From JAHBXL01 sp038247555 (lineage in GTDB: Bacteria > Planctomycetota > Phycisphaerae > Phycisphaerales > UBA1924): 17,525 nucleotides of DNA. Numbering within the stretch: the first letter of the stretch is position 1; every line of letters begins with the position of its first letter. Where the stretch lies: the NCBI GenBank assembly GCA_038247555.1, contig JBBRUT010000069.1, forward strand, positions 1 through 17,525. Direction: 5' to 3'. Positions 15,645 to 17,525 of this stretch are shown here, piece after piece. Position numbers and translations under genes: made by a program. The notes below the pieces were generated by a model, which made no database searches, had not been told where the DNA came from, and saw only the letters and a program-made list of their open reading frames with translations.

Positions 15645-15818
15645 GTGAACCGCACCGTGCAGATCGTTCTGATCGTCATCCTCTTCCTGTTGCTCTTGGG
15701 CATGCTGCCGGCATGGCCGTACAGCTCGGGTTGGGGCTACTACCCCAGCGGCGGCATCGGCCTTCTCCTCTTGGTGGTAATTATCGTCCTGATCATGGGC
15801 GCCAGAGGCCGTGGTTAA
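15645..15818 (+). CDS. DUF3309 family small membrane protein
   Basis: A 57-residue protein starts at GTG 15645 with AAAGGAG at 15632-15638, six bases upstream. It reads MNRTVQIVLIVILFLLLLGM, then LPAWPYSSGWGYYPSGGIGL, then a second hydrophobic stretch LLLVVIIVLIMGARGRG. Two membrane helices around a conserved PxWPYSxxWGYxPSGG loop are the hallmark of DUF3309, a widespread tiny protein of unknown function, often stress-linked in other bacteria. It is a single gene here: the preceding gene is divergent and the next feature is a tRNA. Confidence 0.9.
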   Translation: MNRTVQIVLIVILFLLLLGMLPAWPYSSGWGYYPSGGIGLLLLVVIIVLIMGARGRG

Positions 15819-15936
15819 CCGCAGGCCAGGGCAGCACATACCGGTCGGCGATCCAACCCAGCAATCCCGAACCGACTTCGCGGCCATACGCCCCGAAGTT
15901 GTTGCGACAGCCCCTCCGGCGTACCATGGCCCAGCC

Positions 15937-16008
15937 GCGGGCGTAGTTCAGCGGTAGAACGTCAGCTTCCCAAGCTGAATGTCGTCGGTTCGATTCCGAT
16001 CGCCCGCT
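15937..16008 (+). tRNA. tRNA-Gly(CCC)
   Basis: A full cloverleaf can be drawn: acceptor GCGGGCG (15937-15943) with CGCCCGC (16002-16008 region), D-arm GTTC-GAAC, anticodon stem TCAGC/GCTGA around the loop TTCCCAA, so anticodon CCC at 15969-15971, and T-arm GTCGG-TTCGATT-CCGAT. The CCA end is not encoded. This tRNA reads the glycine codon GGG. A terminator follows closely. Confidence 0.95.
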
Positions 16009-16014
16009 TCGTCT

Positions 16015-16049
16015 GCCGCCGATGTCACACGATGACACCGGCGGCTTTT
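16015..16049 (+). terminator. Terminator after tRNA-Gly
   Basis: GCCGCCGATGTCA (16015-16027) pairs with TGACACCGGCGGC (16033-16045) with one A-C mismatch across a 5-base loop, followed by TTTT. It sits seven bases beyond the tRNA 3' end. Confidence 0.92.
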
Positions 16050-16293
16050 CGTTGACAAGCTCCGCAGAATCCGCGAGTTCTGGCGACGAGGGCGGGAGCG
16101 GGCGGATCGGGGCCAACAGCCGGACGATGACAGGGAACGACCTGGGTGGACGCTCGCTTGTGCAAGCGCAAGTGCAAGCGGTTGTGCAAGGTGTCGCGGG
16201 ATCAGGCTGCCGATCGGCAGGCGGATGATCGGTTGGCCAGGTGGAATACTCATACCGACGCCGCCGTGCTGAATCGGGGACAATAATGTCGCT
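16050..16293. other. Gap next to the tRNA, possible remnant of an integrase 3' tail
   Basis: No intact gene is seen. Three 12-base units beginning GTGCAAG lie at 16160-16195. On the minus strand they read LAQPLALALAQ within a frame that continues into the tRNA, and this resembles the repetitive LAxxLA tails I recall on planctomycete phage-type integrases. The likeness is short and low-complexity. Iteron-like function is an alternative. Confidence 0.3.
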
Positions 16294-17043
16294 ATGAACC
16301 ACCAGCACGCCGAAGCGTTCCCCCCTGAGGTCATCGAACGCCTCCGGACGTACGTCTACCGCCTGATCGACCCGCGCAACGGCGAGACGATTTACGTCGG
16401 GAAGGGCAAAGGCAACCGCGTCTTCGCCCACATCCGTGGTGAGCAGGGCATCGAGGGCGACGATCTCGACAACAAGATGAAACGCATTCGGCAGATCCGG
16501 CTGGCGGGGTTCGAGGTGGCCCACGTCATCCACCGGCACGGGATGGACGATGCGACGGCCTTCGAGGTCGAGTCAGCGCTTATGGACGCGTATCCCGGCC
16601 TCACGAACGAGGCGGGCGGCGTGGGCGGCAACGAGTTCGGCGCAATGCACGCACTCGAAATCATCCGCGAGTACGCCGCGGAGCCAGCGACGTTCCGGCA
16701 CAGCGCGGTGCTCATCAGCGTCAACCGCAGCGCCCTCGCGGAATCGTCTCTGTACGAGGCGACGCGCTACGCGTGGAAGATCAGCCCGGCCAAGGCGAAG
16801 AAGGCTGAAGTGATCCTCGCAACGGTGCAGGGCGTGATCAAGGGCGCATTCGTCGCAGACGACTGGCTTGACGCTACGGCAACCAACTTTCCAGGCAGAC
16901 AACCCGTACCGGGTCGCTACGGTTTCGTTGGCCGAGAGGCACCCGAGCAGCTCCAGAAGATGTACGTGGGGAAACGCGTGCCCGACGAGTATCGCAAGCG
17001 TGGCGCGGCGAACCCGATCAAGTACGCCAACGCCACCAAGTAG
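16294..17043 (+). CDS. GIY-YIG nuclease-family protein (LEM-3-like) with extra C-terminal domain
   Basis: The 249-residue protein has a GIY-YIG-type core: Tyr20-Val-Tyr22, then Tyr34-Val-Gly36 in GETIYVGKGKGNRVFAH with Arg42 nearby, and FEVESALMDAYPGLTN where Glu91 or Glu93 would be the metal-binding acid. These give the motif order of an active nuclease of the LEM-3/ANKLE1-like branch. Residues from about 135 form a second part, AVLISVNRS, LYEATRYAWKISPAKAKKAE, GAFVADDWLDAT and GRYGFVGREAPE, ending KRVPDEYRKRGAANPIKYAN. I do not know the name of that part; it looks like an alpha/beta domain often paired with this GIY-YIG type. There is no signal or membrane segment. It is convergent with an integrase gene, 25 bases apart, next to a tRNA, so it is probably cargo of a mobile element. 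DNA cleavage is inferred, the target unknown. Confidence 0.82.
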   Translation: MNHQHAEAFPPEVIERLRTYVYRLIDPRNGETIYVGKGKGNRVFAHIRGEQGIEGDDLDNKMKRIRQIRLAGFEVAHVIHRHGMDDATAFEVESALMDAYPGLTNEAGGVGGNEFGAMHALEIIREYAAEPATFRHSAVLISVNRSALAESSLYEATRYAWKISPAKAKKAEVILATVQGVIKGAFVADDWLDATATNFPGRQPVPGRYGFVGREAPEQLQKMYVGKRVPDEYRKRGAANPIKYANATK

Positions 17044-17068
17044 AGACGCCCCGGCAATCGCCCTCGGT

Positions 17069-17525
17069 TCAGCGTGCGTCCGCCGATGCCGTCGCCCTCG
17101 CGACCTTGCCCAGCGGCAGGTCCGGCAGGCTCGCGACCGCCCCCGCCACGTCGAGGAGTTTCGGGTCGGTGTAGACGTTGGCCGTGAGGCTCGGGTCGCT
17201 GTGCCGCATCGCGGCCTGTGCCGTCCGAAGGGGGACACCCGCCTTCGAGAGGTGCGTCCCGAAGGTGTGCCGCAGGGCATGAACGTCGATGGTGCGGCCG
17301 CGTTCGTCGGTTTTGACGACGACCTCCTTGCCGTCGCGCTTCTCGATGCGAGCCAGTCCGGCGAAGACCAAGTCGCGGTCGAAAATGCGGATGAGCGCAT
17401 CGGGCACCTCGAAGAGCGGCTCATCGCTCGCGAGCGTTGCGGAGATCGGTTCGTCCGCCTCGCGTGCGGCCTGCTGCGCTCGCGTCAGTCGGTCGGCCAG
17501 CCACGAGCGGATGTCGGCGGCGAGG
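17069..17525 (-). CDS. Tyrosine recombinase/integrase, C-terminal catalytic part (cut by window edge)
   Basis: The minus-strand frame stays open from the window edge to the stop at 17069-17071, giving at least 151 residues of the catalytic domain. It contains VHALRHTFGTHLSKAGVPL (His and Arg of the HxxR box), QAAMRHSDPSLTANVYTDPKL with the second His and the nucleophilic Tyr encoded at 17173-17171. The first catalytic Arg would lie beyond the edge. Such enzymes insert and excise phage-like or island DNA at att sites. The tail after the Tyr is LLDVAGAVASLPDLPLGKV, typical of planctomycete integrases. It points toward tRNA-Gly about 1 kb away, with a GIY-YIG gene between, which fits an island end. 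The visible part is intact; activity cannot be judged. Confidence 0.9.
   Translation of the reverse strand, partial: LAADIRSWLADRLTRAQQAAREADEPISATLASDEPLFEVPDALIRIFDRDLVFAGLARIEKRDGKEVVVKTDERGRTIDVHALRHTFGTHLSKAGVPLRTAQAAMRHSDPSLTANVYTDPKLLDVAGAVASLPDLPLGKVARATASADAR

Noticed and set aside
16159..16195. Three 12-base units considered as a CRISPR or plasmid iteron array.
   Set aside because: The units are too short and adjacent, without spacers, and no replication gene is near.
15948..16334. A minus-strand frame ending in GDRNRTDDIQLGKLTFYR.
   Set aside because: The ending is the antisense translation of tRNA-Gly, a common false gene; only the upstream tail was kept as a weak hint.
15793..16539. 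A 248-codon minus-strand frame across the tRNA and the start of the GIY-YIG gene.
   Set aside because: It crosses a tRNA, a terminator and the 5' end of a better gene; no domain was seen.

Overview
This 17.5 kb window is high-GC bacterial DNA and most likely comes from the Planctomycetota, class Phycisphaerae. Four things point there: a prepilin-like gene with a planctomycete-style N-terminus and a C-terminal DG motif, a secreted protein ending in a paired dockerin-like module with a terminal Gly-Cys (GC-type dockerin), a short PEP-CTERM-like anchor ending in arginines, and a tyrosine recombinase of the kind common in planctomycete genomes. The assignment rests on recognised family features, not on a database search.

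Left part (1-6230, + strand): the 3' part of a secreted GH29 alpha-L-fucosidase with a PA14 domain, a pseudopilin-like protein, and a 1022-residue secreted protein that joins a PstS-like periplasmic-binding-protein fold to several calcium-type dockerin repeats. A strong terminator closes this block. The middle (6257-11220) is mostly housekeeping: rmuC on the minus strand, a degenerate response-regulator receiver gene that seems to need a frame change at a run of seven G, and groES, a small unknown gene, then groEL. Short interspersed repeats sit in front of groES and groEL.

From 11220 to 15440 the window is accessory. A decayed REP-associated transposase-like gene is bracketed by four copies of a CCATGG-centred palindrome. 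It is followed on the minus strand by a secreted CHRD-domain protein, a heavy-metal-binding lipoprotein with a co-oriented beta-barrel protein (a likely two-gene operon), and a secreted DUF6263-like protein. A second palindromic repeat family and a terminator lie before the last of these genes. A tiny DUF3309 membrane protein follows on the plus strand.

The right end (15937-17525) looks like the edge of an integrated element: tRNA-Gly(CCC) with its own terminator, a stretch that resembles the tail of an integrase in the minus frame, a two-part GIY-YIG nuclease-family gene, and the catalytic C-terminal part of a tyrosine recombinase that runs out of the window. The most unusual items are the substrate-binding/dockerin fusion, the palindrome-transposase cluster, the G7 frame change, the gene between groES and groEL, and the tRNA-integrase-GIY-YIG arrangement. 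I did not see a CRISPR array, a phage structural module or a complete known defence system.
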